Shown here: positions 33,847-43,627 of the stretch, one piece after another | Position numbering within the stretch: the first letter of the stretch is position 1 | How the letters are laid out: every line of letters starts with the position of its first letter | NCBI GenBank assembly: GCA_002483345.1 | Contig: DLHS01000017.1 | Location: 99,316 to 145,659, forward strand | Reading direction: 5' to 3' | Source: Bacteroidetes bacterium UBA7662 | Lineage (GTDB): Bacteria; Bacteroidota; Bacteroidia; UBA7662 | Length of the DNA: 46,344 nt | Translations under genes and position numbers: made by a program | The notes under the pieces: generated by a model | Seen by the model: the letters and a program-made list of their open reading frames with translations, nothing else | Told to the model about the DNA's origin: nothing | Database searches by the model: none

Positions 33847-36226
33847 AATACTGCTTTACAAGACTTCCAATGCCAAGTACTCCCCCTTCACCCACTACCA
33901 TGAGCTGGTATTGGCCTGCTGCCAGTTGTGTCAGAGATACCTGATACAACCCTGCTTCACCGATCTCAAGCAGAACGGAAAGCATTAGTTTTCCTTCCAT
34001 ATCTCTGACCAATAATTTGGTGTTGGCGGAAAGAGGTTTTTCAAACTGAAGCATAACGATGTCTTGTGCGGGATTGGGGTAAAAATTTAGTTTTTTGGCG
34101 CTCAGTTCATCTATGTTCAGGCTGTTCAGATCGAAGCGGCTGCCGAAGCTTCTGCTGTACGATATATTACCCAGACTATCTACAAAACCGACCCTGTAAT
34201 TCAAAGAATCACCAAAAGTTTGTGGCATATCCATATAGCTTGTCTGATTATTGACAATAGCCACAGCAACCCAGCTACCCGGGCTGGTATCAAAATTTTC
34301 TCTTTCAACCCTTATATCTCCCGTTCCGGTTGCAGCAGTAAGGTTGTTGACCGAGAGGCTGTCCCATTGAATCTCTGCCGCTCCAGTAACCCAATTATGC
34401 CCGAAAACAAGGTCAATCGTTTTGAGTGTTTCCGACCAGCCCTTTTTACCGCCGCATCCGCTGAGGTTGGCAAGCCGGTATTTATATAACTTGCCGGGAA
34501 TAACCGCTGTGTCTGTAAAACTTTCAGACCAGCGGTTGCTGAAGGAAGCAACCAGCTGATAATTGTCTGAATCCAATTCCGCCCGATACAATTCAAATCC
34601 CTGAAAAGACTGTTCTCTTCGGTTAACTGATTTTTGCAACAGTTCTGCCTGCGACAGCCCGGGGTTATTAGCGAGATCCAGCGGATCAACTGAAAGACTG
34701 TCAAAGTCCTGGGTCCAGAACAACCGTACTGCTGTGCCTGATGGATTGAGACTTACTTCTCTTAAAACCGGTGCCGATAATGCAGGTAGCGCTACAATAT
34801 TAATTTGTAATACCCGTGATCTTACACCCCTGACCGGCTGGTTATCATCCATAGCCACAATTCTGAAAATGGCATGGTTCACCTCCTTTTCGCAGAAAGG
34901 GCTTTCGTTAATTACTTCGGAACAGCCGGGAATCCAGCGAATTTTTGCATCCACCTCCCGGAGTGCTGTGAAGCCATATCCCTGCAGTTCCGCAAAACTG
35001 TGGTTCACATAATAGACAGGCTCCGGTGTCTCAGCAGCCTGATTGGTCAGTACCGCACAGGGTGGTGAAATGCAGCCGCTGTCTAGGGATGTTCCTTTGG
35101 CACCCAGAAAGGCACTTTCTACCAGCAGGGTTACTGAATCGGGGTTGTAAGCTCCGGTTGTTCCCGGTGTTGTTCCCGTATCGTACAAGGGGAATATATC
35201 AGAAGCGCTGAAAGCATACTCCACCGTATCATTTGCATAAAGCTCAATTACCTCGGTAGTGCCCGGGAAAGATAACACCGGTGCCTTTTGGCGTGTCAAA
35301 AGAGACACCGAGTCGGCAGACGGATTATACAAGGGCTTACTCCCTGCCGGGTTGTTGATAACATTCAACTGGAAATCTCTGAATATCTCAGAGATTTTCT
35401 GACCACATCTCCTGGATTCCACTCTTACAGCCAGATTAAATGACCCTTGCATCACCGGCCGGTAGGTAATTGACCCGGTCAGAGAATCAACCGGGGCCTG
35501 TCCGGGAAACAACAAACCCGGAATGGGATTTGCCATTGAATAAGGACTGATGAAACTGCAGCCTGATCCTACCTGATTCCAGGGCAAGTCAAGAAAAAAC
35601 CGTGCCTCGTCCGCTACATCCGGATCCTGCGCGGCATGGCTGAAAACAACCGTATCATATGGATTTAAAACCGCTGCCGCGGCAGGGTCTTCGAAAAAAA
35701 CAGGTGAGTTATCGCACAGCTGTGCAGGAGTCAGGGCTGCCCCATTGGCATCCACAAAAGAATACATGGTAATCCGCAAAACAACATCACCATTGCAATT
35801 GGTATTATTGCTGGAATTCCGGCAACACGGGATGCCTGTCAGACTCCAGGTGTATCCGGAAGCAGGAGCAGCGCCCAAACCGGATAAATCTGCTGTTCCC
35901 TCATAAACAAATTTTGCAATACCACCTTTGCTGGCTGCGCTACCTCCAAAAGTCGTCGGGGGATTACACCGGAATAAACCAGTCGTTGCAGCTGTGGGCG
36001 TGGCATCATAAGTGGCCACCAATGGGCAATTTAGCTGCACCGGCCCCTGAAGGGTCACAGAAGCCTTATTGAAGGGTATCCCGCTGCAGTCCCTGTAAAG
36101 AACTACCTGAAAACGATATTGTCCGTTTCCAAGACAACGGTAAGTGATTTCTCCCCCCAAGATGTGGGAAGCAAAACCTGAGGATGTCAATAACAAAAAA
36201 GATATTGCTAGCAGAAGTATCTTCAT
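33845..36226 (-). CDS. Secreted adhesin-like protein with T9SS type A domain, paralogue 3
   Basis: A 793-residue protein with a signal peptide ending SSGFA. The N-terminal module is the same as in paralogues 1 and 2 (SHILGGEITYRCLGNGQYRF, YRDCSG, RCGQKISEIFRDFQLNV). It has fewer Fn3-like segments, and its C-terminus is a type A sorting domain (KLNFYPNPAQDIVMLQF, LLVRDMEGKLML, LAAGQYQLMVV, ending LVKQY) in place of type B. Thus the three paralogues share a head but not a sorting signal. The ATG at 36226 (MKILLLAISFLLL) begins a good signal peptide; the longer frame to 36259 is unlikely. Confidence 0.87.
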   Translation of the reverse strand: MKILLLAISFLLLTSSGFASHILGGEITYRCLGNGQYRFQVVLYRDCSGIPFNKASVTLQGPVQLNCPLVATYDATPTAATTGLFRCNPPTTFGGSAASKGGIAKFVYEGTADLSGLGAAPASGYTWSLTGIPCCRNSSNNTNCNGDVVLRITMYSFVDANGAALTPAQLCDNSPVFFEDPAAAAVLNPYDTVVFSHAAQDPDVADEARFFLDLPWNQVGSGCSFISPYSMANPIPGLLFPGQAPVDSLTGSITYRPVMQGSFNLAVRVESRRCGQKISEIFRDFQLNVINNPAGSKPLYNPSADSVSLLTRQKAPVLSFPGTTEVIELYANDTVEYAFSASDIFPLYDTGTTPGTTGAYNPDSVTLLVESAFLGAKGTSLDSGCISPPCAVLTNQAAETPEPVYYVNHSFAELQGYGFTALREVDAKIRWIPGCSEVINESPFCEKEVNHAIFRIVAMDDNQPVRGVRSRVLQINIVALPALSAPVLREVSLNPSGTAVRLFWTQDFDSLSVDPLDLANNPGLSQAELLQKSVNRREQSFQGFELYRAELDSDNYQLVASFSNRWSESFTDTAVIPGKLYKYRLANLSGCGGKKGWSETLKTIDLVFGHNWVTGAAEIQWDSLSVNNLTAATGTGDIRVERENFDTSPGSWVAVAIVNNQTSYMDMPQTFGDSLNYRVGFVDSLGNISYSRSFGSRFDLNSLNIDELSAKKLNFYPNPAQDIVMLQFEKPLSANTKLLVRDMEGKLMLSVLLEIGEAGLYQVSLTQLAAGQYQLMVVGEGGVLGIGSLVKQY

Positions 36227-36289
36227 GGCACAGTGATTTGCTCCTAAACTACAGAACAAAACCTGATAGAATGTCGGTTTAATAACATC

Positions 36290-36814
36290 TTAATCAATGT
36301 TCGGCCGAAACCACCCCGCATACATCACATAATTCTGCGCGGTGCGGCGCATGCCAGCAATTTGCTCAGCACTCACCTGTTTGACCTTTTTCGCGGGTAT
36401 ACCGGCATAAATCCAGCCGCTTTCGCAGCGGGTGTTTTCCAGCACGATCGCTCCGGCAGCAATGATACAGTTCTCCTCCACTACCGCATGATCCATCACA
36501 ATGGCCCCCATACCCACCAGTACATTGTCGTGAACAGTAGCACCATGGACGATGGCGTTGTGGCCCACACTCACGTCGTTTCCGATGGTGGTGGCTGCCT
36601 TCTGGTAGGTGCAATGAATCACAGCACCGTCCTGGATGTTGGTTCTGTCGCCAATATGAATGGCATTTACATCTCCTCTGACCACTGCATTAAACCAGAT
36701 GGTACACGCATCCCCCATGACCACCTCTCCGACGATGGTTGCATTGGGAGCTACAAAACAATCTTTTCCAAAAACTGGATTTTTTCCCTCAACGGGAAGA
36801 ATAACTGGTTTCAT
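36290..36814 (-). CDS. Gamma-class carbonic anhydrase family protein
   Basis: A 174-residue left-handed beta-helix protein. Hexapeptide repeats run from about 18 to 140 (IVGEVVMGDACTIWFNAVVRGD, IGNDVSVGHNAIVHG). The three metal His of the family are visible as His67, His85 and His90. Related proteins include CaiE/YrdA types, many of which lack measured activity, so enzymatic function is uncertain. It lies 24 bases after hemB and is probably cotranscribed. Confidence 0.92.
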   Translation of the reverse strand: MKPVILPVEGKNPVFGKDCFVAPNATIVGEVVMGDACTIWFNAVVRGDVNAIHIGDRTNIQDGAVIHCTYQKAATTIGNDVSVGHNAIVHGATVHDNVLVGMGAIVMDHAVVEENCIIAAGAIVLENTRCESGWIYAGIPAKKVKQVSAEQIAGMRRTAQNYVMYAGWFRPNID

Positions 36815-36838
36815 GGGTAAATTTTAAAACGAGGGGCT

Positions 36839-37807
36839 TCAACGCAGCAAACGCGCAGCGTCTTTGGCATGGTAGGTAAGGATAATATCCGCACCGGCCC
36901 GTTTGATACTGGTGAGGGTTTCGAGCATGGCTCTTTCGTAATCCAGCCACCCTCTTTCCGCAGCCGCTTTGAGCATCGCATATTCACCACTTACGTTGTA
37001 AGCGGCAATGGGGAGTTCGCTGTTGTCTTTCAGCAAACGAATCACGTCCAGATAGGCCAAAGCCGGTTTCACCATGAGAAAATCGGCGCCTTCCTCCGTA
37101 TCAAGCTGCATCTCGCGGAGGGCTTCCATCCGGTTGGCTGGATCCATCTGGTAGGTCTTTTTGTCTCCGAATTTGGGTGCAGAATCGAGCGCATCGCGGA
37201 ACGGGCCGTAAAACGCACTGGCATATTTAGCAGTATAACTCATGATGGATACCTCTTCATAGCCTTCATCGTCGAGCATGGCCCGGATATAGCCTACCCT
37301 GCCATCCATCATATCGCTGGGGCCGATGATATCGGCACCGGCCTGGGCTTGCGCCAGCGCCATCCTGCCCAAAATCGGCAGGGTATCATCGTTCAGGATA
37401 CGGCCATCTGCCACCAGGCCATCGTGACCGTCGCTGCTGTACGGATCCATGGCCACGTCGGTCATCACTACCGCCTCCGGGAAGCGTTCTTTGACCGCTC
37501 TCAGGGCATGGAGATAAAAATTCTCTTCCGCCCAGCTGTAGCTGGCGGTTTTATCTTTGAGATGTTCGGGTACCACCGGAAAAATATCAAAGGCATGAAT
37601 GCCTAATTGCAGACAACTTTCCACTTCTTTCAAAACACCATCCAGCGACAAACGGCTGATGCCGGGCATAGAGGCTACCGGCACACTTTTATCTTTGCCC
37701 TCAACCAGAAATATAGGGTACAGCAAGTCGTTGGTGCTGAGCTGGGTTTCGCGGACTAAGGCGCGGACTCCGGCTGATTTACGGTTGCGGCGGGGGCGTA
37801 TCTGCAT
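36839..37807 (-). CDS. hemB: Delta-aminolevulinic acid dehydratase (porphobilinogen synthase)
   Basis: A 322-residue enzyme that joins two aminolevulinate molecules in haem synthesis. The two active-site lysines are Lys194 (YTAKYASAFYGPFRDA) and Lys247 (MVKPALAYLD). The metal-binding loop reads TDVAMDPYSSDGHDG (116-130), with Asp in place of the three zinc Cys, so it is a magnesium-type enzyme. The length is normal. It heads a short unit with the gamma-carbonic anhydrase gene; no other haem genes are near. Confidence 0.97.
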   Translation of the reverse strand: MQIRPRRNRKSAGVRALVRETQLSTNDLLYPIFLVEGKDKSVPVASMPGISRLSLDGVLKEVESCLQLGIHAFDIFPVVPEHLKDKTASYSWAEENFYLHALRAVKERFPEAVVMTDVAMDPYSSDGHDGLVADGRILNDDTLPILGRMALAQAQAGADIIGPSDMMDGRVGYIRAMLDDEGYEEVSIMSYTAKYASAFYGPFRDALDSAPKFGDKKTYQMDPANRMEALREMQLDTEEGADFLMVKPALAYLDVIRLLKDNSELPIAAYNVSGEYAMLKAAAERGWLDYERAMLETLTSIKRAGADIILTYHAKDAARLLR

Positions 37808-37890
37808 CTGAAAAGCTTTTATGGCTTACAAAAAAGCCAGGTGCAAAGTTCGTAAAAAGCTGGCTGCGACCGGCCTGTTTACGCAAAAGC

Positions 37891-39090
37891 TTATACAGCG
37901 GCGTCGGCCATCGTCTGCATGGCCAGATAAGCCATCAGACCGCAACCGGTTTCGAGGGCGGTTTCGTCGATATCAAAGGTGGGTGTATGTACCGCGGAGA
38001 TAATGCCACGACTTTCATTGCGGGTTCCCAGCCTGTAAAAACAGGCTTTGGTAACCTGAGAATAGTAAGCGAAATCTTCTGCCGCCATCCACAGATCGAG
38101 TTCCACGACCTGTTCCCTGCCCATATACTCTTCTGCATGCTTTCGTGCAAGGCGGGTAACGGACTCGTCATTCACCAGAAAGGGATAACCAACGTTTATG
38201 CTGAAATCGCAACTGCCTCCCATCGATTTGGCGATGCCTTCGGCCAGCTCTTTCATCCTGACATGCGCTTCTTTACGCCAAGGTTCGTTCATGGTGCGGA
38301 AAGTCCCCAGTACCACTACTTCGTTCGGGATGATGTTAAAAGCCCCGTTGGCGGTGACTTTGCCAAAGGACAACACACTGGGGATGGTAGGATTAGCTAC
38401 CCGGCTAACGATTTGCTGCAAAGCCACAATGATGTGACTGGCGATGAGCACTGTGTCGATATTCTGATGCGGCTGGGCGGCATGGCCGCCTTTGCCGCGG
38501 ACCGTCATCGTAATTTCATCGGCTGAGGCCATATACATGCCAGCCCGGAAGCCTACTTTGCCGGCATCGAGGAAAGGCATCACATGCTGACCCAAAATAT
38601 GGACTGGTGCGGGGTTTTGCAGCACCCCTTCTTTGATCATAAGACTGGCTCCTCCTGGCAGGCGCTCCTCTCCGGGTTGGAAGATAAGTTTTACGGAGCC
38701 GGCCATCTCCTCCCGGCATTGGTTCAGGATAGCTGCAGCACCCAGCAGTGAAGCGGTATGTGCATCATGGCCGCAGGCATGCATCACGCCTTGGTTGGTA
38801 GACTTATAGGGTACCTGGTTGGCTTCCAGTATGGGTAAAGCATCCATATCTGCACGTAATGCCACCACCGGGCCCGGCTTTTTACCTTCTATCAAACCTA
38901 CCACACCGGTACCGGCCACACCAGCTGTGAATGGGATGCCCAGTTCACGCAACTGCGCCTGTACAAAGCGACTGGTTTGCTCTTCCTGAAAAGACAACTC
39001 GGGATTTGCATGCAGATGCCGACGGAAAGTAACCACCGATGGGGTTACTTCGCCGGCAAGCCTATGGATCTTTTGGTTCAAGTGGTTCAC
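37891..39090 (-). CDS. M20D amidohydrolase (N-acyl amino acid / hippurate hydrolase type)
   Basis: A 399-residue metallopeptidase-fold enzyme that probably removes acyl groups from amino acids. The metal ligands are seen in CGHDAH (106-111), FQPGEE (Glu141/142), ILGQH and the late HTPTFDIDE. A dimerisation domain lies at about 185-300. RRHLHANPELSFQE at 23-36 is a family signature. The start appears to be GTG at 39090, with a 29-base overlap with the SPOR gene; a TTG at 39081 is also possible. It is last in the secA-deoC-SPOR unit. Confidence 0.9.
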   Translation of the reverse strand: MNHLNQKIHRLAGEVTPSVVTFRRHLHANPELSFQEEQTSRFVQAQLRELGIPFTAGVAGTGVVGLIEGKKPGPVVALRADMDALPILEANQVPYKSTNQGVMHACGHDAHTASLLGAAAILNQCREEMAGSVKLIFQPGEERLPGGASLMIKEGVLQNPAPVHILGQHVMPFLDAGKVGFRAGMYMASADEITMTVRGKGGHAAQPHQNIDTVLIASHIIVALQQIVSRVANPTIPSVLSFGKVTANGAFNIIPNEVVVLGTFRTMNEPWRKEAHVRMKELAEGIAKSMGGSCDFSINVGYPFLVNDESVTRLARKHAEEYMGREQVVELDLWMAAEDFAYYSQVTKACFYRLGTRNESRGIISAVHTPTFDIDETALETGCGLMAYLAMQTMADAAV

Positions 39091-39517
39091 CTGTTTCGGG
39101 TTTAGGTGCCAGGGTTGGGTTGGGGTTGATATCGTCGGGGACGATGAAGCTGGAACTGTAAAGCGGTTTGAGCTCGTTCAACAGTTTCTGGGCTTCAAAA
39201 CGGGTCCGAAAATCTCCTACCCTTACCCTGAAAGTGGGTTGTTTGTACACAACATAGGCGGCATAATCCGGGAACTTTTCCGCGATTTCGTTGCGGATGG
39301 TCATGGCCTGCTGCCTGGAACTACCTGCATAGGCCTGCACCCGGAAACCCGGAATAAGAGGATTCCTTTTGCTGTATTCCTTGTGCTTTTCGAGTGCCTT
39401 CTCCGTCCTGGCATCCATTTCAAGTATGACCGAGTCTTTACGACCGGCTTCCTGCGCCAGCAATACCGCCGGTACCGATACAAGCAGTAAAAGATTAAGC
39501 AGGAGTAGTTTTTTCAT
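39062..39517 (-). CDS. SPOR-domain exported protein
   Basis: A 151-residue protein with a signal peptide ending VLLAQ, a short charged linker, and a SPOR domain at about 57-128 (FRVQAYAGSSRQQA, FRVRVGDFRTRFEAQKLL). SPOR domains bind glycan strands stripped of peptides at division septa. A Pro-rich tail follows. Its start overlaps the deoC stop (ATGA). No transmembrane anchor is seen beyond the signal peptide, so it is probably periplasmic. Confidence 0.88.
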   Translation of the reverse strand: MKKLLLLNLLLLVSVPAVLLAQEAGRKDSVILEMDARTEKALEKHKEYSKRNPLIPGFRVQAYAGSSRQQAMTIRNEIAEKFPDYAAYVVYKQPTFRVRVGDFRTRFEAQKLLNELKPLYSSSFIVPDDINPNPTLAPKPETGEPLEPKDP

Positions 39518-40167
39518 GGCTGGCTGATTAAAATGCCTGAAGATGTTCCTATCCGGTCGGCGCCGGCACTGATCAAATGTAAGGCAAATTCTCTGCTCCG
39601 TATGCCTCCGGATGCTTTTATGCGGATATGAGGGGGTAAAAATGCCCGCATTTTGGTCACCGTTTCCACATCAGCCCCCGCTTTGCCGTAACCGGTAGAG
39701 GTTTTGACGAAGTCGACTTCCAGCTTTGCCAGCAACTGGCAGATTCGCTCCAACTGAGCATCATTGAGATAGCAGGTTTCAATAATCACCTTGAGTAAAG
39801 CCCCCGGAGTACGGCGGACTTCCTCCAAAACTGCTGCTACATCTGCTGCTACCAGGGCCCAGTCGTTGTTTTGAACAGCTGCTATTTGAACCACCATGTC
39901 AATTTCCGTCGCACCCTCGGAGAGGGCAACCCTGGTTTCTTCCACCTTTGCGCCGGTTGCCTGATAACCCATTGGAAAACCCACCACCGTAGCAACCGCT
40001 ACCGTACTGCCATTTAAGGCAGTAGCAGCCTCTTTCACATAAACCGGTGGCACACAAACGGCTGCAAAACCAAACCGCTTAGCTTCATCACAAAGCTGCT
40101 GTATATCCTCCCTTTTGGTGTCAGCAGCCAGCTTTGTATGGTCGATGGTGGCAGCTAAATGCAACAT
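39514..40167 (-). CDS. deoC: Deoxyribose-phosphate aldolase
   Basis: A 217-residue enzyme that cleaves 2-deoxyribose 5-phosphate to glyceraldehyde 3-phosphate and acetaldehyde in nucleoside breakdown. The Schiff-base Lys155 is in VDFVKTSTGYG, and the assisting Lys184 in RIKASGGIRS. The Asp in EIDMVV (90) is also conserved. No other deo genes are nearby. Its ATG shares one base with the secA stop (TGATG), and it overlaps the SPOR gene by four bases at its 3' end. Confidence 0.96.
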   Translation of the reverse strand: MLHLAATIDHTKLAADTKREDIQQLCDEAKRFGFAAVCVPPVYVKEAATALNGSTVAVATVVGFPMGYQATGAKVEETRVALSEGATEIDMVVQIAAVQNNDWALVAADVAAVLEEVRRTPGALLKVIIETCYLNDAQLERICQLLAKLEVDFVKTSTGYGKAGADVETVTKMRAFLPPHIRIKASGGIRSREFALHLISAGADRIGTSSGILISQP

Positions 40168-43100
40168 CAGGCTTCGTTTTGACCGTGACAGCTTTTATAC
40201 TTTTTGCCACTGCCACAAGGACAAGGATCGTTGCGACCCACCTTGGGACCCACTTTCAGCGGCGCCTGCTGCTGAACCGGTGCATGCGGGGGTACAGGAC
40301 CGGCAGGGCCGGCAGCACTGTTGCTCGACGTATAGGCCGGTTTGTTGGCTGTCATTTGCGGTGCTGCCTGTACCGGGCGGGGACGGGCTTCCTGCAACTG
40401 CTGAGGCTCTTCAACCGGTATACGGGCCTGTACAAGACTTGATACGATCTCGGCATTCACTGCAGCAAGCATCTTGCGGAAGAGACCAAAAGATTCCATT
40501 TTATACACCACAAGCGGATCCTTCTGCTCGTAAACGGCATTCTGAACCGATTGTTTGAGGTCGTCCATTTCCCGGAGGTGCTCCTTCCAGCTTTCGTCGA
40601 TCAGGTGCAGCACCATCGATTTTTCAAACTCTACCAATATCTCATGACAAGCGGTATCGTAAGCCTTCTGAAGGTTTACGCCAATCTGTATACCCTTGTT
40701 GCCTACCTGAATAGGAACCACGATATTTTCAACCTGGCTACCTTTCTCTTTATAAACACTGCTGATAACCGGCATCGCAATTTCTGCCATGCGTCGGTTG
40801 CGTTCCTGATAATTACCGAAGGCTTCTTCAAACAGGGTATCCGTGAGGCTCTCCGCTTTTTCCTTTTTGAATTTCGCTTCGTCTATGCTGGTCTCTATGC
40901 CAAACTGACGGATAACATCCAGCTGGAAGTTTTCATAATCACCCTCTTCGTGGTGGCGTTCCAGCAACTCCCCGGCCACATCGCTGAACATATTGTTGAT
41001 ATCGATGCTCAGGCGGTCGCCATACAAGGCGTGGCGGCGTTTTTTGTAGATGACTTCCCTTTGAGAATTCATCACATCGTCGTACTCCAGCAAACGTTTC
41101 CGGATACCAAAGTTGTTCTCCTCTACTTTTTTCTGGGCACGTTCGATGGATCTGGTAATCATCGAGTGCTGTATTACTTCCCCTTCCTTGTAACCAAAAC
41201 GGTCCATGATACCCGAGATACGCTCGGAGCCAAAAAGGCGCATGAGGTTGTCTTCGAGCGATACAAAAAACTGCGATGAACCCGGGTCACCCTGACGACC
41301 GGCACGACCCCGCAACTGGCGGTCGACCCGGCGTGATTCGTGACGCTCCGTACCGATGATAGCCAGACCACCGGCATCTTTCACACCCGGCCCCAGCTTG
41401 ATGTCGGTACCACGACCTGCCATGTTGGTGGCGATGGTTACCGTACCCGCCTGACCGGCTTCTGCTACGATATCGGCCTCCCGCTGGTGTTGCTTCGCAT
41501 TGAGGACATTGTGTTTGATTTTCCGCAAGGTGAGCATGCGGCTGAGGAGCTCGGAAGTCTCTACCGAGGTAGTACCTACCAGTATCGGACGACCCGCCTC
41601 TACCAGCTTCACTATCTCGTCGATGACGGCATTGTACTTCTCACGGACAGTTTTGTATACCAGGTCTTCCTGGTCTTTCCGGACAATGGGACGGTTGGTA
41701 GGTATCACCACCACATCGAGTTTGTAGATTTCCCACAACTCCCCGGCTTCGGTTTCGGCTGTACCGGTCATACCGGCCAGCTTGTGGTACATGCGGAAAT
41801 AGTTCTGCAGGGTTACCGTGGCGAAGGTTTGGGTAGCCGCTTCTACTTTTACGTTTTCCTTGGCTTCGATGGCCTGGTGCAGTCCGTCGGAATAACGGCG
41901 ACCGTCGAGTACACGACCGGTTTGCTCATCAACAATTTTTACCTTGTTGTTATCAACGATGTATTCAATGTCTTTTTCAAACAAGGTATACGCCTTCAGC
42001 AATTGGTTGATGGTGTGTATGCGTTCAGACTTCTCCTGGAAATCGAGCATCAGTTTCGATTTCTGATCTGCTTTTTCCTGGGCAGATATGTCGAGTTTTT
42101 CAATTTCTGCTACCTGGGCGCCTACATCCGGCATGATGAAGAAATGAGGGTCTTCACCGGTAGCGGTAATCAGCTCAATACCCTTTTCGGTCAGCTCAAT
42201 GGTGTTGTTTTTTTCATCGATGACAAAGAAAAGTTCGGCATCGGCCTTGTGCATTTCTTTTTGCTGGTCCTGCAGATAATAGGCTTCCGTTTTCTGCATC
42301 AGGCCACGGACACCAGGCTCACTGAGGAATTTGATAAGGGCCTTGTTTTTGGGCAAACCGCGGTAGGCGCGGTATAAAGGCAGTCCGGCCTGTTCATTTT
42401 TGCCTTCCGTAAAGAACTTCTTGGCATCTGACAGGGCAGTGTTCAGATACCTTTTCTGGGCATCTACCAGTTTTTCTATGCGGGGTTTGAGCACGGCAAA
42501 TTCATGGATGTCACCCCTGGGTACCGGCCCGCTGATAATCAGCGGTGTACGGGCATCGTCGATGAGTACGGAATCGACCTCATCCACCATGGCATAGTGG
42601 TGTTTGCGTTGCACAAGCTCCTCGGGGAAGCGTGCCATATTGTCGCGGAGGTAGTCAAAGCCGAATTCATTGTTGGTACCGTAGGTGATGTCGGCCTTAT
42701 ACGCTTTGCGGCGGGCGGGTGAGTTGGGCTGGTGTTTGTCGATACAATCAACCTGCAACCCATGGAACTGAAACAGCGGGCCGTTCCACTCCGAGTCACG
42801 TCGGGAGAGGTAATCATTCACCGTTACAATGTGTACACCTTCTCCGGCCAGGGCATTGAGATAGGCGGGCAGGGTAGATACGAGGGTTTTACCTTCACCC
42901 GTACCCATTTCGGAGATTTTACCCTGGTGCAAAACGATACCCCCGATGAGCTGCACATCGTAATGAATCATGTTCCACACTACATCGGTGCCGGCAGCCT
43001 GCCAGTGGTTCTGCCAGATGGCTTTGTCGCCTTCGATGCGGACGAAATCCTTGGTAGCAGCCAGTTCCCGGTCAAATTCGGTCGCGGTCACCACCAGCTC

Positions 43101-43490
43101 CGGATTTTCGGTGAGGCGGCGAGAGGTTTCCTTGACCACTGCAAAAGCTTCGGGCAGCAATTGGTTGAGGATGTCCTCAATCTGCTGGTCACGGGTTTTG
43201 GTGAGCTGATCGACTTTTTCGTAGGCTTCGAACTTCAACTCTACCTGTTCTTCCGAAACTTTCCCGGCTTCGCTGCGTAAACTGGCCAGTTGATCGTCGG
43301 TTTCCTTCAGGAAAGCCCGGATGCGGTCTTTGAACTCCGTGGTTTTGGCGCGGAGGGCATCGTTGGAGAGGTTGCTGAGTTTGGCGTATTCCTCGTTGAT
43401 CTGGGCTACCAGGGGTAGTACAGATTTGATATCGCGGTCGGATTTGTTTCCGAATATGCTCGTGATGGCTTTGTTAAGCAGATTGATCAT
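40167..43490 (-). CDS. secA: Protein translocase ATPase SecA
   Basis: A 1,107-residue motor that drives preproteins through SecYEG. The Walker A site is MGTGEGKT, and DEVDSVLIDDARTP follows. The helicase-like second domain has GRGTDIKLGPG and RQLRGRAGRQGDPG. It is about 200 residues longer than E. coli SecA; insertions, mainly around nucleotide-binding domain 1, are usual in Bacteroidota. A Gln/Pro/Ala-rich linker precedes the C-terminal zinc motif CPCGSGKKYKSCHG. The ATG at 43490 is used; a longer frame from TTG at 43532 adds an unlikely extension. It is first in a unit with deoC, the SPOR gene and the M20 gene. Confidence 0.97.
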   Translation of the reverse strand: MINLLNKAITSIFGNKSDRDIKSVLPLVAQINEEYAKLSNLSNDALRAKTTEFKDRIRAFLKETDDQLASLRSEAGKVSEEQVELKFEAYEKVDQLTKTRDQQIEDILNQLLPEAFAVVKETSRRLTENPELVVTATEFDRELAATKDFVRIEGDKAIWQNHWQAAGTDVVWNMIHYDVQLIGGIVLHQGKISEMGTGEGKTLVSTLPAYLNALAGEGVHIVTVNDYLSRRDSEWNGPLFQFHGLQVDCIDKHQPNSPARRKAYKADITYGTNNEFGFDYLRDNMARFPEELVQRKHHYAMVDEVDSVLIDDARTPLIISGPVPRGDIHEFAVLKPRIEKLVDAQKRYLNTALSDAKKFFTEGKNEQAGLPLYRAYRGLPKNKALIKFLSEPGVRGLMQKTEAYYLQDQQKEMHKADAELFFVIDEKNNTIELTEKGIELITATGEDPHFFIMPDVGAQVAEIEKLDISAQEKADQKSKLMLDFQEKSERIHTINQLLKAYTLFEKDIEYIVDNNKVKIVDEQTGRVLDGRRYSDGLHQAIEAKENVKVEAATQTFATVTLQNYFRMYHKLAGMTGTAETEAGELWEIYKLDVVVIPTNRPIVRKDQEDLVYKTVREKYNAVIDEIVKLVEAGRPILVGTTSVETSELLSRMLTLRKIKHNVLNAKQHQREADIVAEAGQAGTVTIATNMAGRGTDIKLGPGVKDAGGLAIIGTERHESRRVDRQLRGRAGRQGDPGSSQFFVSLEDNLMRLFGSERISGIMDRFGYKEGEVIQHSMITRSIERAQKKVEENNFGIRKRLLEYDDVMNSQREVIYKKRRHALYGDRLSIDINNMFSDVAGELLERHHEEGDYENFQLDVIRQFGIETSIDEAKFKKEKAESLTDTLFEEAFGNYQERNRRMAEIAMPVISSVYKEKGSQVENIVVPIQVGNKGIQIGVNLQKAYDTACHEILVEFEKSMVLHLIDESWKEHLREMDDLKQSVQNAVYEQKDPLVVYKMESFGLFRKMLAAVNAEIVSSLVQARIPVEEPQQLQEARPRPVQAAPQMTANKPAYTSSNSAAGPAGPVPPHAPVQQQAPLKVGPKVGRNDPCPCGSGKKYKSCHGQNEA

Positions 43491-43519
43491 GCAATGGGTT
43501 TGTTTACAGGCAAACGTGG

Positions 43520-43527
43520 CAAAGTTA
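43520..43527 (-). promoter_or_regulatory. Candidate -7 box for secA
   Basis: On the minus strand this is TAACTTTG, a perfect TAnnTTTG match, 29 bases before the secA ATG. No TTG is seen at the -33 distance. Confidence 0.45.
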
Positions 43528-43627
43528 TCCAAATTTTGGCTGGCTGTGGACTATTTCACGACCAATTCGCAGGCTTGCGGAAGAGGCTTGTCAAAGATGA
43601 AGCCAGCAGAGATACAGAAGCCATTGA

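Noticed and set aside
36869..37606. Plus-strand open frame opposite hemB
   Set aside because: hemB motifs are complete on the minus strand; the reverse frame is a codon-bias shadow.
37808..37890. Small hairpin TGGCTT/AAGCCA between the M20 gene and hemB
   Set aside because: The stem is only six pairs and sits 14 bases upstream of hemB; it is too weak to call a terminator.
41340..42377. Long plus-strand open frame, 345 residues, opposite secA
   Set aside because: It is antisense to a strongly conserved SecA region and has no domain, promoter or start context of its own.
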